DNA from: Cryptomeria japonica
Lineage: Eukaryota > Streptophyta > Pinopsida > Cupressales > Cupressaceae
Direction of reading: 5' to 3'
Assembly: GCF_030272615.1 (NCBI RefSeq)
Contig: NC_081410.1
Location: 127,519,140-127,583,139, forward strand
DNA length: 64,000 nt
Shown here: positions 22,669 to 32,844 of the stretch, piece by piece
How the letters are laid out: each line of letters opens with the position of its first letter
Numbering within the stretch: the first letter of the stretch is position 1
Notes under the pieces: generated by a model
Told to the model about the DNA's origin: nothing
What the model saw: only the letters and a program-made list of their open reading frames with translations
Database searches by the model: none
Made by a program: the position numbers and the translations under genes

Positions 22669-24290
22669 GACACAACTCCCAACTTGTGTCATAAGTACTC
22701 AAAGGTTCTTACCAGTAATGGTTTGGTGAAAATGTCTGCTACTTGTTCTCTAGTAGGAACATAGTCCATCTTTACTTCTTGTCCTTCAACCTTCTCTCTG
22801 AGAAAATGATACTTGATAGCTATATGCTTTGTCTTGGAATGCATCACTAGATTCTTTGCTATATTGATTGCACTTGAATTATCACATCAAATGAGAATAG
22901 GATCAGTGATTTTGACCTATATGTCTTTGAGGGTTTTCTTCATCCAAAGAACCTAAGAGAAGCATGTAACAGAATCAATGTATTCTACTTCAGCAGTTGA
23001 TAGAGAGACTAAGTCCTGTTTCTTGCTATGCCATGAGACCAACCGCTCACCTAGGAAGAATGCACCACCACTTGTGCTCTTCTGGTCATCAATTCAACCT
23101 ACCCAATCAACATTAGTGTATGCTACCAAGATGAATTCCCCTTGTTTAGGGTACCACAAACCATAACTGAGTGGTCCTTGTAGGTACCTAAAGATTATTC
23201 TTACAGCATTCATTTGTGACTACTTAGGTGCAACTTGGAATCTGGCCACCATGCACACTACCTGTACTATATCCAGCCTAGAAGCAGTTAGATACAATAA
23301 ACTGCCTATCATGGATCTATACAATGTCTAATCCACCACCAGTGATCCATCATTCTTGCTTAATTTTCTTCCAATCACCATGGGAGTACTTAGCGGTTTA
23401 CAATCCTCAGTTGAAATTTCTTCAACATGTCCTTTGCATACTTAGTTTGTGAGATAAAGATTTCATTATCTTGTTGTAATATCTGCAAACCAAGGATGTA
23501 TGTCAATTCACCAAGAATTGACATCTCAAATTCTGACTGCATCTGATCAGGAAATTCTTTGCATAGGGTGTCCTCATTGCCTCCAAAAATAATGTCATCT
23601 ACATACACAACCACAATGATCATGTGGTTTCCATCTTTCTTTATGTATAAATTATTGTCATCACTCCCCTTTTTGAATCCTTGCTCCTTCGGGTGTTGAT
23701 CTAATCTTGAATACCATTCTCTAGGAGCTTGCTTTAAACCATACAGGGCTTTCTTCAATCGACACACAAATGTTTCATCATCATGTAGTAGAAACCCTTC
23801 TAGTTGCTCCATGTACACTTCTTCCAAATTTCCATTTAGGAAGGTAGATTTTACATCCATTTGATATACTTTATAACCCTTGTAGGAAGAAAAGGCTAGA
23901 AACATCCTAATTGCTTCTAATCTAGCTACTGGTGCAAATGTTTCTTCAAAGTCAGTGCCCTCCACTTGAGAGTATGCTTTGCACACAAGTCTATATTTAT
24001 GCCTTACAATTTTACCTTCTTCATTCATCTTATTCCAGTAGACCCACTTAGTGCCAATGGTGTTCTTGTCTTCCGGTCTAGGGACTAATTCCCAAGTCTT
24101 GTTCTTCTCAATCTGTTGCAGTTATTATTCCATGGCATCCATCCATTATTGTCTTTTGTTGGCCTCATTGAATTTTTTCGGTTCTACTTCAGTCATGAGG
24201 CATAATTTTCCTTGTTCATCATTCTGGGCAAGTCTTATTCTAGTTTGCACACCATCACTCTTATTTCCTATAATTTTCTCTTCCGAGTGA
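22669..24290 (-). pseudogene. Copia pol: reverse transcriptase and RNase H
   Basis: The best-preserved part is 24028-23390: [43 protein letters not shown], the catalytic YVDDIIF (canonical YVDD) and the [12 protein letters not shown] end. Downstream (23389-22674) the RNase H part reads through several stops: SLLYLTASRLDIV, VDWVG, STSGGAFFLG, VSLSTAEVEY (carrying the catalytic Glu), DNSSAINIAKNLVMHSKTKHI, PTREQVADIFTKPLP. It converts element RNA to DNA if intact. LARD1 cuts it six codons from its end. Stops and a frameshift near 24030-24180 inactivate it. Confidence 0.88.
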
Positions 24291-24304
24291 TTCAACTGCA
24301 CATG

Positions 24305-25690
24305 CTAGTTGGGAACCTTCTTGGATGCTTCTTCTAGTTCATTGTTTGAATGAGCTTCCTCACCTTCATCACCAGAATCATCATACTGGTTTACCTGTGG
24401 TTGAATTCCTTTTTGCATATCCTTATCAACTTTTACATGCACACTCTCAATGACTCTTCTTAGTCTTTTGTTGTAGCATTTGTAGGCCTTGCTATTAGAT
24501 GGGTAACCAAGGAATATTCCTTCATCACTCCTGGAGTCAAAACTACCTAGACCATCCATGTCTCTTTTGATAAAACACTTACTTCCAAATACTTTGAAGT
24601 ATTTGACTGATGGCTTTCGATCATACCACAACTCATAAGGTGTCATTTTGTTGTTTGTTCTTAATTGAACCCGGTCCAAAGTATATGCAGCAGTATGAAT
24701 AGATTCCTCCCAATATGTGTATGGCATACTGGCCTCATTTAACATGATTCTGGCCATCTCCTTAACTTTCATGTTCTTCCTTTCTACCACACCATTTTAT
24801 TGTGGTGTTCTAGGGGCTGAGTATTTCCTTCTAATTCCATGTTTTCACAATAATCTTCAAATTCATTTGATGTAAACTCTCCACCCCAGTCTGATCTTAG
24901 ACATTTCAGCTTGCACCCACTTTCTTTCTCCACCATCTTCCTAAAGATCTTAAATTTGTCAAATGCTTGTGACTTATCTTGCAGGAAGGTGACCCATGTC
25001 ATTCTTGAGTAATCATCAATAAAGAGCATAAAATATCTTTCACCTACAAGAGCTCTTGTCCTGGTTGGACCACACAGATCTGTATGCACAATCTCAACTG
25101 GTCTTGAGGTGTTGTGCTCTTTTGTCCTAAAGCTCACCTTAGTCTGCTTCCCTTTTACACATTCATCACAAAATGTGCTTACCAGTTTGATGATGGGTGG
25201 AATATTCCTCACACACCCCTTTCTGCTTACTGCAACTAGGTTATCAAAGTTTATGTGTCCTAATCTTCGATGCCATAGCCAACTTTCATCAACCTGTCCT
25301 ATCATGCATTGGTACTCATAGCATTCCTTCAAATTGTAAACATTGTCATTTGTTATTTTTCCTTCTGCCACAACCTGACAGGTACTCCCTTTCTTTATCT
25401 GGCAATCGGTTGAGTCAAAGGTGAATTTATAACCTTTGTCACACATGGGACTCACACTCAGCAGATTGTGTTTTAGGCCTTCCACATAATATACATCATG
25501 TGCCTTCAATTTTCCATCAATATTTAGAGTACCTTTTCCCTTTATTTTGATGGATGAGTTGTCTCTAAATCTTATTGAACCACCATTCCAGTCTTCAAGT
25601 TTGATAAATCTTTTTATCACTGGTCATGTGGTTGGAACAACCACTATCTACAACCCACTAATTTTTCCTTTCAGCATGTAAGGCAGTCTA
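24305..25690 (-). pseudogene. Copia pol: protease end and integrase
   Basis: The retropepsin active site DSGCSNHMT lies near 25615-25660 in the gag frame. The frame then shifts, and 25620-24784 holds the GAG-pre-integrase zinc domain (SWLWHRRLGHINFDNL ... FCDEC) and the integrase core with first Asp in VHTDLCGP, FIDDYSR, and the second Asp and Glu in LRSDWGGEFTSNEFEDYC. A further shift near 24784 leads to 24790-24305 (MVERKNMKVKEMARIML, PYELWYDRKPSVKYFKVFG, GIFLGYPSNSKAYKCYN), the typical copia integrase C-terminal region. Integrase inserts the DNA copy. The gene is broken by at least two frameshifts. Confidence 0.88.
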
Positions 25691-27886
25691 CACTATCAGA
25701 CTTGATTCTGCCTTGTCCTTTTCTTTCTCAACCCATGCCAGTTTGGTTTCCTTCTTCTTATCAGCTGCTATTTTGAGCTCTGGTTCAACTGTTGGTTCTG
25801 AATCAATATTTGTCTTCTTTTGCTTGATCTTCCCCTTTTTTCAAAACCTTTCTATGTATCCAAACTCTTGACAGTTAAAGTATTTCACATTTTCATTTAA
25901 AGATAAATCCTTAAAATTATTGTAGGGCACTGGTTTATTCTTTCTACATTCAAAACTCCTATGACCATATCCATTGCACTGATAAATGACAATATTTATA
26001 TCCTAGAGTACATTAAAAGGCATTCTACTTTCATAACTCATAGAGGGCTTATTGATTAATCTACAGTCATCTATTCTATGCCCAAATTTGTTACATAGGT
26101 AACAATAACCATGAAATTTTGAAACATACCAGTTAGGTTGCCTTGGACCTACAAAGGATTGCCTCACCGGGGGTCTTCCCTTCAAGTTGTGGACTCTAGT
26201 GAATCCTTGATGGTCAACACTTGAATTTCTCCTTGGATTTGCATGTCAGTACAATGAGTGTGGCCTTCGGTTCATTGCTTGAGTATACCGGTTTGCGTGG
26301 CGATTTCCAATAGCATCTGCATATGTCCTTTTACTAGTATCCTTGCTTACAATGAATGTCTTCTTCTCTTCACCTTCATTTGAAGAGGTGAAGTGTATTT
26401 CTTGACTGGATGTGTCTTTGTTGTTTGAACTTTTACCTTCTTCTAATCCTAAGCCACGGATATCTTTGGATTGCTTCTATTTGCTCAGCATCTTGTCTAA
26501 GGCTTCGGTGTTGCCTTCATATTTGCTCCTCACTTTTATTTCTTCCTTACTTTCTTCTAGCTCCTTTCTGAGCTTCATTATTTCTACTTCCAAATCTTGA
26601 TGCTCCTTTTCCTTCTTAATCAAATCAGAGGATGTAACTTCACATATCCTCTTGGTTTCTTCCAGTTGCAGTTTCATGTCATATATAACTTGACTGGACT
26701 CATCCAAGGATTGCTTCAAGAGACCTTGTTCATCTACCACAACAAGCTTGACCTTCTTGAGTTCTCTTCTTGTTTTACTCAATTCCTCAAGAGCACTTAT
26801 AAGCTCACATTCTAAATCCACTTCACCCTCAATATCCTCTTCTTCCTCATCTTCACCAACCAGTTCATCAAGTGCCATAAAGAGATTAACTTTTCTGTCA
26901 TTCTCATGGTAGTCATCTTCTGATGCACTTTCTTCATATGTGCAATCATTTTCAATAGTATAGAGGTTGTTCTACTTCCGGTAGCCTCTTCTTCCTTTCT
27001 AGTAGACATTTATTTCTTTATCTTTGCCAGCAGATTTGCTAAACCCTCTTGACTCATCTCCACTGGTTTCATTATAAGGACATTTTGCAAAAAAGTGTCT
27101 AACTTTACCACACTTGAAACATTTAAGTGGTAGATTTCCTTTATACTTGTCGGATCCTCTTTTGGTTTTTTTGACAAAGTTTTCTAACTTTGCATCAGAC
27201 TCTTCACTGGATCCTTTATGAGTAGCTATTTCTTTGCCCTTGTGGGTGGTGTTGAACGCTACCTCTTTCCTTAAGGAAGCATCACCGGTTGTTCTCATCT
27301 CATAGGTTGTTAGTGAGCCAAATAGCTCATCCATTGTAAAGTTCTTTAGATCCTTGGCTTATTCTATGACAGACATCTTTGTATCATACTTATGTGTAAG
27401 GGACCTAAGTACCTTCTTGATAAGGATCTAATCTGCAATTTCTTCTTCAATTCCTTTGATGGTGTTCACAGTTTCATCAAATCTGTGAAGGTAGTCTGCA
27501 ATCTTTTCATCATCCTTTATATTGATGCATTCAAGTTGGCCCTTTAGTGCTTGCAGCTTGACCTCTTTGACTTTTGCATCTCCTTCAATTAACCTCTGCA
27601 CTTTATCCCAAGTCTCCTTGGCAAATGCATAGTGCATGACCTTCACAAACTCATTATCACACAACCCACTCAAAATAGCATGTTTGGCCTTTGCATTGTT
27701 CTCATACTCCTTCTTGGCATCCAGATCAGTGGGAGGAACACTAGGGACAGCATACCCATTCTTGACAGACATCCACACATCAAAACCAAGGGAGGAAATA
27801 TAGGTTTCCATTCTTCTGCTCCAAAAGGCATAGTTGGATCCATCAAACATGGGAGATTTTGAGGAAGTAGACTCATTTCTTGCCAT
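25691..27886 (-). pseudogene. Copia gag
   Basis: Starts MARNESTSSKSPMFDG at 27886, 52 bases after the primer site. Gag motifs GSNYAFWSRRMETYI and ALKGQLECINIKDDEKIADYL mark the UBN2-type copia capsid. Stops occur at 27428, near 27340, near 26997, at 26477 and near 26000. A zinc knuckle CFKCGKVRHFFAKC has Arg where Gly is usual (about 27090). A coiled-coil region follows (26880-26480), then a second knuckle CYLCNKFGHRIDDC (about 26060-26110) and two further degenerate ones. Gag forms the RNA particle. The insert between knuckles and protease is unusually long for copia. Confidence 0.85.
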
Positions 27887-27938
27887 TGTGTTCTAAGTCC
27901 AGAATCTACCCAAGGTTTATAAATAACTGGGAACATAG

Positions 27939-27950
27939 GCTCTGATACCA
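27939..27950 (-). promoter_or_regulatory. Copia primer-binding site (initiator tRNA-Met)
   Basis: Minus strand TGGTATCAGAGC, two bases from LTR L2. Identical to the sites of LARD1 and the chromovirus. Confidence 0.92.
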
Positions 27951-27952
27951 AT

Positions 27953-28987
27953 TGTTGAACACAAAGTACCACGAAGAGGGGGGTGAATCAGTGGTTCCTA
28001 AACTCTTATAAATTTTAAAGAAACTTAAGAATAGCAGTTTTTATCTTAATTACTAAACAATCAAACCAAGAAAGAAAATGAGGAAACCAAAGAGGACAAT
28101 CACACACATGCAACCCACAACTCCAGATGTACGAGGAAAACCCAATATGGGAAAAACCTCAATGAGAAATGTTGTTGGAGACTACTGCCCCAATCCAGCC
28201 TCACAACTGAAACACTAAATTACAAATATTTAGGGCACCAACCCAAGGAGCACCAACCCCTTCTGATTTAGGGCACCAATCCAAGGAGCATCAACCCCTA
28301 CACCAAGCTCCAACTTGGTGATGTATATTGAAATACAATTTATATACAATTATAGCTTCTTGTTGGAAAAAATTTTTGCAACTCTTGACTAAATAGGTAT
28401 ATGTCGGTTAACAGTCTTCTCTTCTTTACTAGATCTCACACTATCGGTTAACAGATATCTCTCTTTGTTTCTTGGCCTCTCTTGCAGGATCAATTCAGTC
28501 ACTTTTCCAACTTGCCTTCCTTGAGCAGCAATCCTCTGGCATCCTCTGTGACTTGTGGGTTCCTCATAAAAGCTGACCTGCTTGCAGATTTGTTACATCA
28601 ATGCACACTCCACCGACCTATGCAATACCTCCACCTGGCATCCAGCTATCATGCTCGTCAACACCCACCTTTTCTTGGATTCCTATGTCAGCTTGACATA
28701 GACTGTCGACCAAGGTTGACTACCGGTTTAGTTTATCTTACTGGTATGACTATCAAACATCCTCTTTGTTCTATTCACCTGTTGTTGTGCCTTCATAACA
28801 AGCAAACAACCTTCATCTCGGTTTATGCCTTACTTGTAAGCCTGCTTTACCATTTGATGACACAAGTCATGTACTAGTAGCCTTACTTTTGTCTTGCTCT
28901 TCTTATACCGGTCACCACTTCTTACTTACCAGTGACCTTGCCAAACCGGTTGACATCAATGACAACTTAATGCCCATAATGCCAAAA
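27953..28987 (-). repeat. Copia LTR L2 (short form)
   Basis: Starts TGTTGAACAC; ends near ATGCCAAAA (mutated from CCAACA). At 1,035 bp it is shorter than L1 because of a 548-bp deletion joined at about 28481, partly offset by a 38-bp tandem duplication near 28235-28305. Confidence 0.83.
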
Positions 28988-29164
28988 ATATCCCCCTTTG
29001 GCATTGATGTCAACTTACTACAAGACACTTCATACCGATACATTTCTCCCCCTTTAACATAATGATAAAAGGTAGTGTACACTACCCCTTTAACTGCTAC
29101 CATTGATTTCAGTCAAAACTGAGATGTGGTTCAAGAGTTACAGATGGTGCTATGAACTCTCAAA
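28988..29164 (-). other. Copia 3' UTR fragment with polypurine tracts
   Basis: Matches 15847-16020 (the copia 3' UTR) and not the sequence expected outside a 5' LTR. It therefore marks a recombination or tandem-element junction at L2. Confidence 0.7.
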
Positions 29165-29686
29165 CAGGTACAAAGATCAAATCTTCTTGCAAGATCAGTT
29201 CAGTTGCTTTGCTAGCTTGCCTTCCTCGAGCCTCAATCCTCTGGTATCCTCCCTGACTTGTGAGTTCCTCATAAAAGCTAACCTACTTGCAGATTTGTTA
29301 CATTGCTGCACACTCCACCATCCTATGCAATACCTCCACCTGGCATCCATCTGTCATGCTCATCTACACCCACCTTTGCTTGGATTCTTATGTCGGTTTG
29401 ACATACTTTGTTGACCAAGGTTGATGACCGGTTTAGTTTATCATACCGGTATGACCATCAAACATCCTCTTTATTCTATTCACCGGTTGTTGTGCCTTCA
29501 TAACAAACAAACAACCTTCATCTTGGTTTATGCCTTACCTGTAAGCCTTCTTTATCGATAGATGACACAAGTCATGTGTACCAGTAGCCTTACTTTTGTC
29601 TTGCTCTTCTTATATCGGTCACCACTTCTTACTTAACATTGACCTTGCCAAATGATTGACATCAATGAGAACTTAATGCCAACAAT
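29165..29686 (-). repeat. Copia LTR fragment (full-length form)
   Basis: Corresponds to L1 15318-15846, including sequence that is deleted in L2 and L3. It is truncated at the left end and ends AATGCCAACA at 29686. Confidence 0.75.
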
Positions 29687-29884
29687 CTCCCCTTTTGGCA
29701 TTGATGTCAACTTACTAAAAGACACTTCATACCAATATATTTCTCCCCCTTTGACACAATGACAAAGGATACTGTACACTCCCCCTTTGACTGCTACCAG
29801 TGATTTCAGCCAGAATTGAGATGTGGTTCAAGAGTTAGAGATGCTACTATGAACTCTCCCTAAACCATATAGATCATTCATCTC
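29687..29884 (-). promoter_or_regulatory. Copia 3' UTR fragment with polypurine tracts
   Basis: Third copy of the copia 3' UTR. It contains the uninterrupted equivalent of the LARD1 insertion site (aagatgacacaactccc, 29894-29910, just beyond its end). Confidence 0.7.
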
Positions 29885-30262
29885 TTAAGTGCATAGGAAA
29901 GATGACACAACTCCCAACTTCTGTCGTAGGTACTCAAAGGTGCTTACCGGTAATGGTTTGGTGAAAATGTCTACTACTTGTTCTCTGGTAGGAGCATAGT
30001 CCATCTTTACTTCTTGTCCTTTGACCTTCTCTCTGAGAAAATGATACTTGATGGCTATATGATTTATCCTGGAATGCATCACCAGATTCCTTGCTATATT
30101 GATTGCACTCAAATTATCACATTGGATGAGAATAGGATCAGTGATTTCCACCTGTATGTCTTGAGGTTTTGCTTCATCCAAAGCACCTGACAGCAGCATA
30201 TAGCAACAGCAATGTATTCTTCTTCAGTAATTGATAGAGAGACTGAGTCCTTCTTGTTGTTA
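29885..30262 (-). pseudogene. Copia RNase H C-terminal fragment
   Basis: Reads DPILIQCDNLSAINIARNL, HSRINHIAIKYHFLREKVKG, PTREQVVDIFTKPLP and ends SSFLCT at 29885. It lacks the upstream pol and is joined at about 30262-30268 to a Ty3-I LTR fragment. It preserves the pol end that LARD1 interrupts in the main copy. Confidence 0.8.
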
Positions 30263-30267
30263 TGCCA

Positions 30268-30440
30268 TGTAATAGAGTTGCCACACCCCTGTCCTAGAAG
30301 GATAGGGGTGCCACGCCCCTATCCTCCCCTTATCCAGGACATAAAGCGGGGTTTAGGTCATGCAGAGGGCAGAAAAAGGTGCAGTTTTTAGGGATGAGCA
30401 AGTCTTGGGTCTCTGATCAGGCTTGGGGATTTGATTTGCC
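30268..30440 (-). repeat. Fragment of Ty3-I family LTR (third D copy)
   Basis: Matches D2 14135-14301, including 'ggataggggtgcca' and 'gcttggggatttgatttgcc'. It abuts copia LTR L3 at exactly the same point as D2 abuts L1. Confidence 0.78.
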
Positions 30441-31471
30441 TGTTGAACACAAAGTACCACTAAGAGGGGGGTGAATCAGTGGTTCCTAGACTCTTATGAC
30501 TTTTAAAGAAACTTCAGAATACCGATTGTAATCTTAAACACTAAATAATCAAACCAGTAAAGAAAATAAGGAAACCAAAGAGGACAATCACACACATGCA
30601 TCCCACAACTCCAGATGTATGAGGAAAACCCAATATGGGAAAAAAATCAATGAGAAATGCTATTGGAGACTAGTGCCCCAATCTAGCCTCACAAGTGGAA
30701 CACTGAATTACAAATATTTAGGGCACCAACCCAAGGAGCACCAACCCCTTCTGATTTAGGGCACCAACCCAAGGAGCATCAACCCCTGCACCAAGCTCCA
30801 ACTTGGTAATGTATATTGAAATACAATTTAGATACAGTTATAGCTTCTTGTTGAAAATGAATTCTGCAACTCTTGATTAAATAGGTCTCTGGCAGTTAAC
30901 AGTCTTCTCTTTACTGGATCTCACACTACTAGTTAACATATAGCTCTCTCTAATTCTTGGTCTCTCTTGTGGGATCAGTTCAGTCACTTTGTCAGCTTGC
31001 CTTCCTCGAGCTGCAATCCTCTGGAATCCTCTGAGTTGTGGGTTCCTCATAAAAGCTGACCTGCTTGCAAATTTATTACATCGATGCACACTCCACCAAC
31101 CTGTGCAATACCTCGACCTAGAATCTAGTTGTCATGCTCGTCGACACCCACATTTGCTTGGATTCCTATGTCCATTTGACATACTTTGTCAACCAAGGTT
31201 GACTATCGGTTTAGTTTATCTTACCGGTATGACCATCAAACATCCTCTCTATTATATTCACCAGTTGTTGTGCCTTATAACAAACAAAAAACCTTCATCT
31301 TGGTTTATGCCTTACCTGTAAGCCTTTTTTACCGGTAGATGACACAAGTCATGTGTACCGGTAGCCTTACTTTTGTCTTGATCTTCTTATACCGGTCATC
31401 ACTTCTTACTTACCAATGATCTTGCCAAACTGGTTGACATCAATGATAACTTAATGTTCATAATGCCAACA
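30441..31471 (-). repeat. Copia LTR L3 (short form)
   Basis: Starts TGTTGAACAC, ends ATGCCAACA. Shares with L2 both the 548-bp deletion and the 38-bp duplication. Confidence 0.83.
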
Positions 31472-31656
31472 ATCTCCCCCTTTGGCATTGATGTCAACTT
31501 ACTGCAAGACACTTTATACCGGTACATTTCTCCCCCTTTGACACAATGACAAAGGGTACTGTACACTCCCCCTTTGACTGCTACTAGTGATTTCAGTCAA
31601 AACTGAGATGTGATTCAAGAGTTAGATATGCTTCTATGAACTCCCCCTGAACCATA
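31472..31656 (-). promoter_or_regulatory. Copia 3' UTR fragment next to L3
   Basis: The LTR-adjacent tract aaagggggagat (minus) starts right after L3, with more tracts near 31529-31541 and 31566-31578. It is cut at 31656 by LARD2. Confidence 0.72.
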
Positions 31657-32585
31657 TGTTGGAAATCAATAACACTGAGAGGGGGAGTGAATCAGTGTTA
31701 TACTAGAATAATAGATTTTAGCCTTAACAAAACATTTATACACCAATCGATATACCGGTATAAACAGAATTGAAAGAAGTAATGCAACCAATAAGCCAAA
31801 CACATTAATGAGAAACATAACACATAGATTTATACGTGGAAAACCTCAAAGAAGAAAAACCACAGTGGGATTTGTGACCCACAATATCAATTCATTGGCC
31901 ATATGAAGAAATATTACAATATATGATGGGCCTGCACTTGCAGGAAGGCTTACAGCCTAGAGTACACTACTCATCACAATAGGAGCCTCACTGACTACAT
32001 AACAATCCAAACAACAATCCGGAGAAGTATGAACAAAAAAAATTGGCATCTCCTATGCCAGAATACAGTTCTGGTTTAATCTTTGTTTGTTCTGGTTAAA
32101 ACCCTAAACCTCAGTACCAGAATAACCCTTACAATGAATTCCTCATATACATAGTCTCTTTGATATATTTTATATTACATTGCATCCATATATCCATTCC
32201 ACATGTCTATCCTTATTACAAAATGATCTAATCAGTCTCCCCTATATATCCTATATAAATTTATGCCTTATGTTGGCTTACAAAGATATATACAATATCA
32301 TATTTACAAGTCAGCCATATAACATAAATGAATAAGTATTAAAACATTTTGTTAAAGCCAAATCCAAGATGTGTCGGCCTCCAATACCAACAACCTTTAC
32401 TATACCATGCCAGCCTGCATTGCCGGTGACCAAAGAAATCTTCTATCCTGTTGGTGCTGGTGTCGATGTCAGTGTAGAGTCTATGAAGTGCCTATCAGTA
32501 CACCATATGAAGGCAGAACCCAAAATCATGTTGCCATCAATGAAAACATAATGAAACCTAACCAATAGAGTGTCAATTGCCAACA
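31657..32585 (-). repeat. LARD2 3' LTR
   Basis: Runs from TGTTGGAAATC to CAATTGCCAACA. It shares the 'actgagagggggagtgaatcagt' region and the TTGCCAACA end with LARD1 and copia LTRs but differs in the body. The adjacent polypurine tract confirms it is a 3' LTR on the minus strand. Confidence 0.8.
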
Positions 32586-32844
32586 ATCTCCCCCTCTGAC
32601 ATTGATGGCAACACTCATGAAAAATTGTCATGGTTTCAACTGCGGGTTTCATCCTGCCCTGCTCCCCCTGAGCTGAATATGCAAAATGCTCCAAAATTCC
32701 AAAAACTCTGTAACTCCCCCTACTGTATGCAACCCTTCATTCTTTTTCACATATATACTACTCCCCCTTTGACATCAATGCCCAAAAATTGTAAAAATAA
32801 TAACAAAGAATAATAACTGTACACTGAATACCTCCAAAAATGTC
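32586..32844 (-). promoter_or_regulatory. LARD2 3' UTR with polypurine tracts
   Basis: LTR-adjacent agagggggagat (minus, 32586-32597). More G/A tracts at about 32662-32669, 32714-32721 and 32760-32770. No gene. Confidence 0.65.

Larger units (their letters stand above)
14302..28987 (-). mobile_element. Ty1/copia retrotransposon with nested LARD1
   Basis: On the minus strand the order is LTR L2 (28987-27953), initiator-Met primer site (27950-27939), gag (27886-25990), protease, integrase (25620-24305), reverse transcriptase, RNase H (24290-22669 plus the last codons at 16069-16046), 3' UTR with polypurine tracts (16045-15847), and LTR L1 (15846-14302). Without LARD1 it is about 8.1 kb, normal for a large copia element. 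L1 and L2 are structurally different (see findings), so this may be a recombinant and not one clean insertion. All genes are broken. Confidence 0.8.

Noticed and set aside
14302-28987. L1 and L2 as an ordinary LTR pair from one insertion
   Set aside because: They differ by a 548-bp deletion and a 38-bp duplication, both shared by L2 and L3, so a mosaic origin is more likely.
15847-31600. Repeated ctccccctttg blocks as a CRISPR-like or regulatory array
   Set aside because: They are polypurine tracts in retroelement 3' UTRs, explained by reverse transcription.
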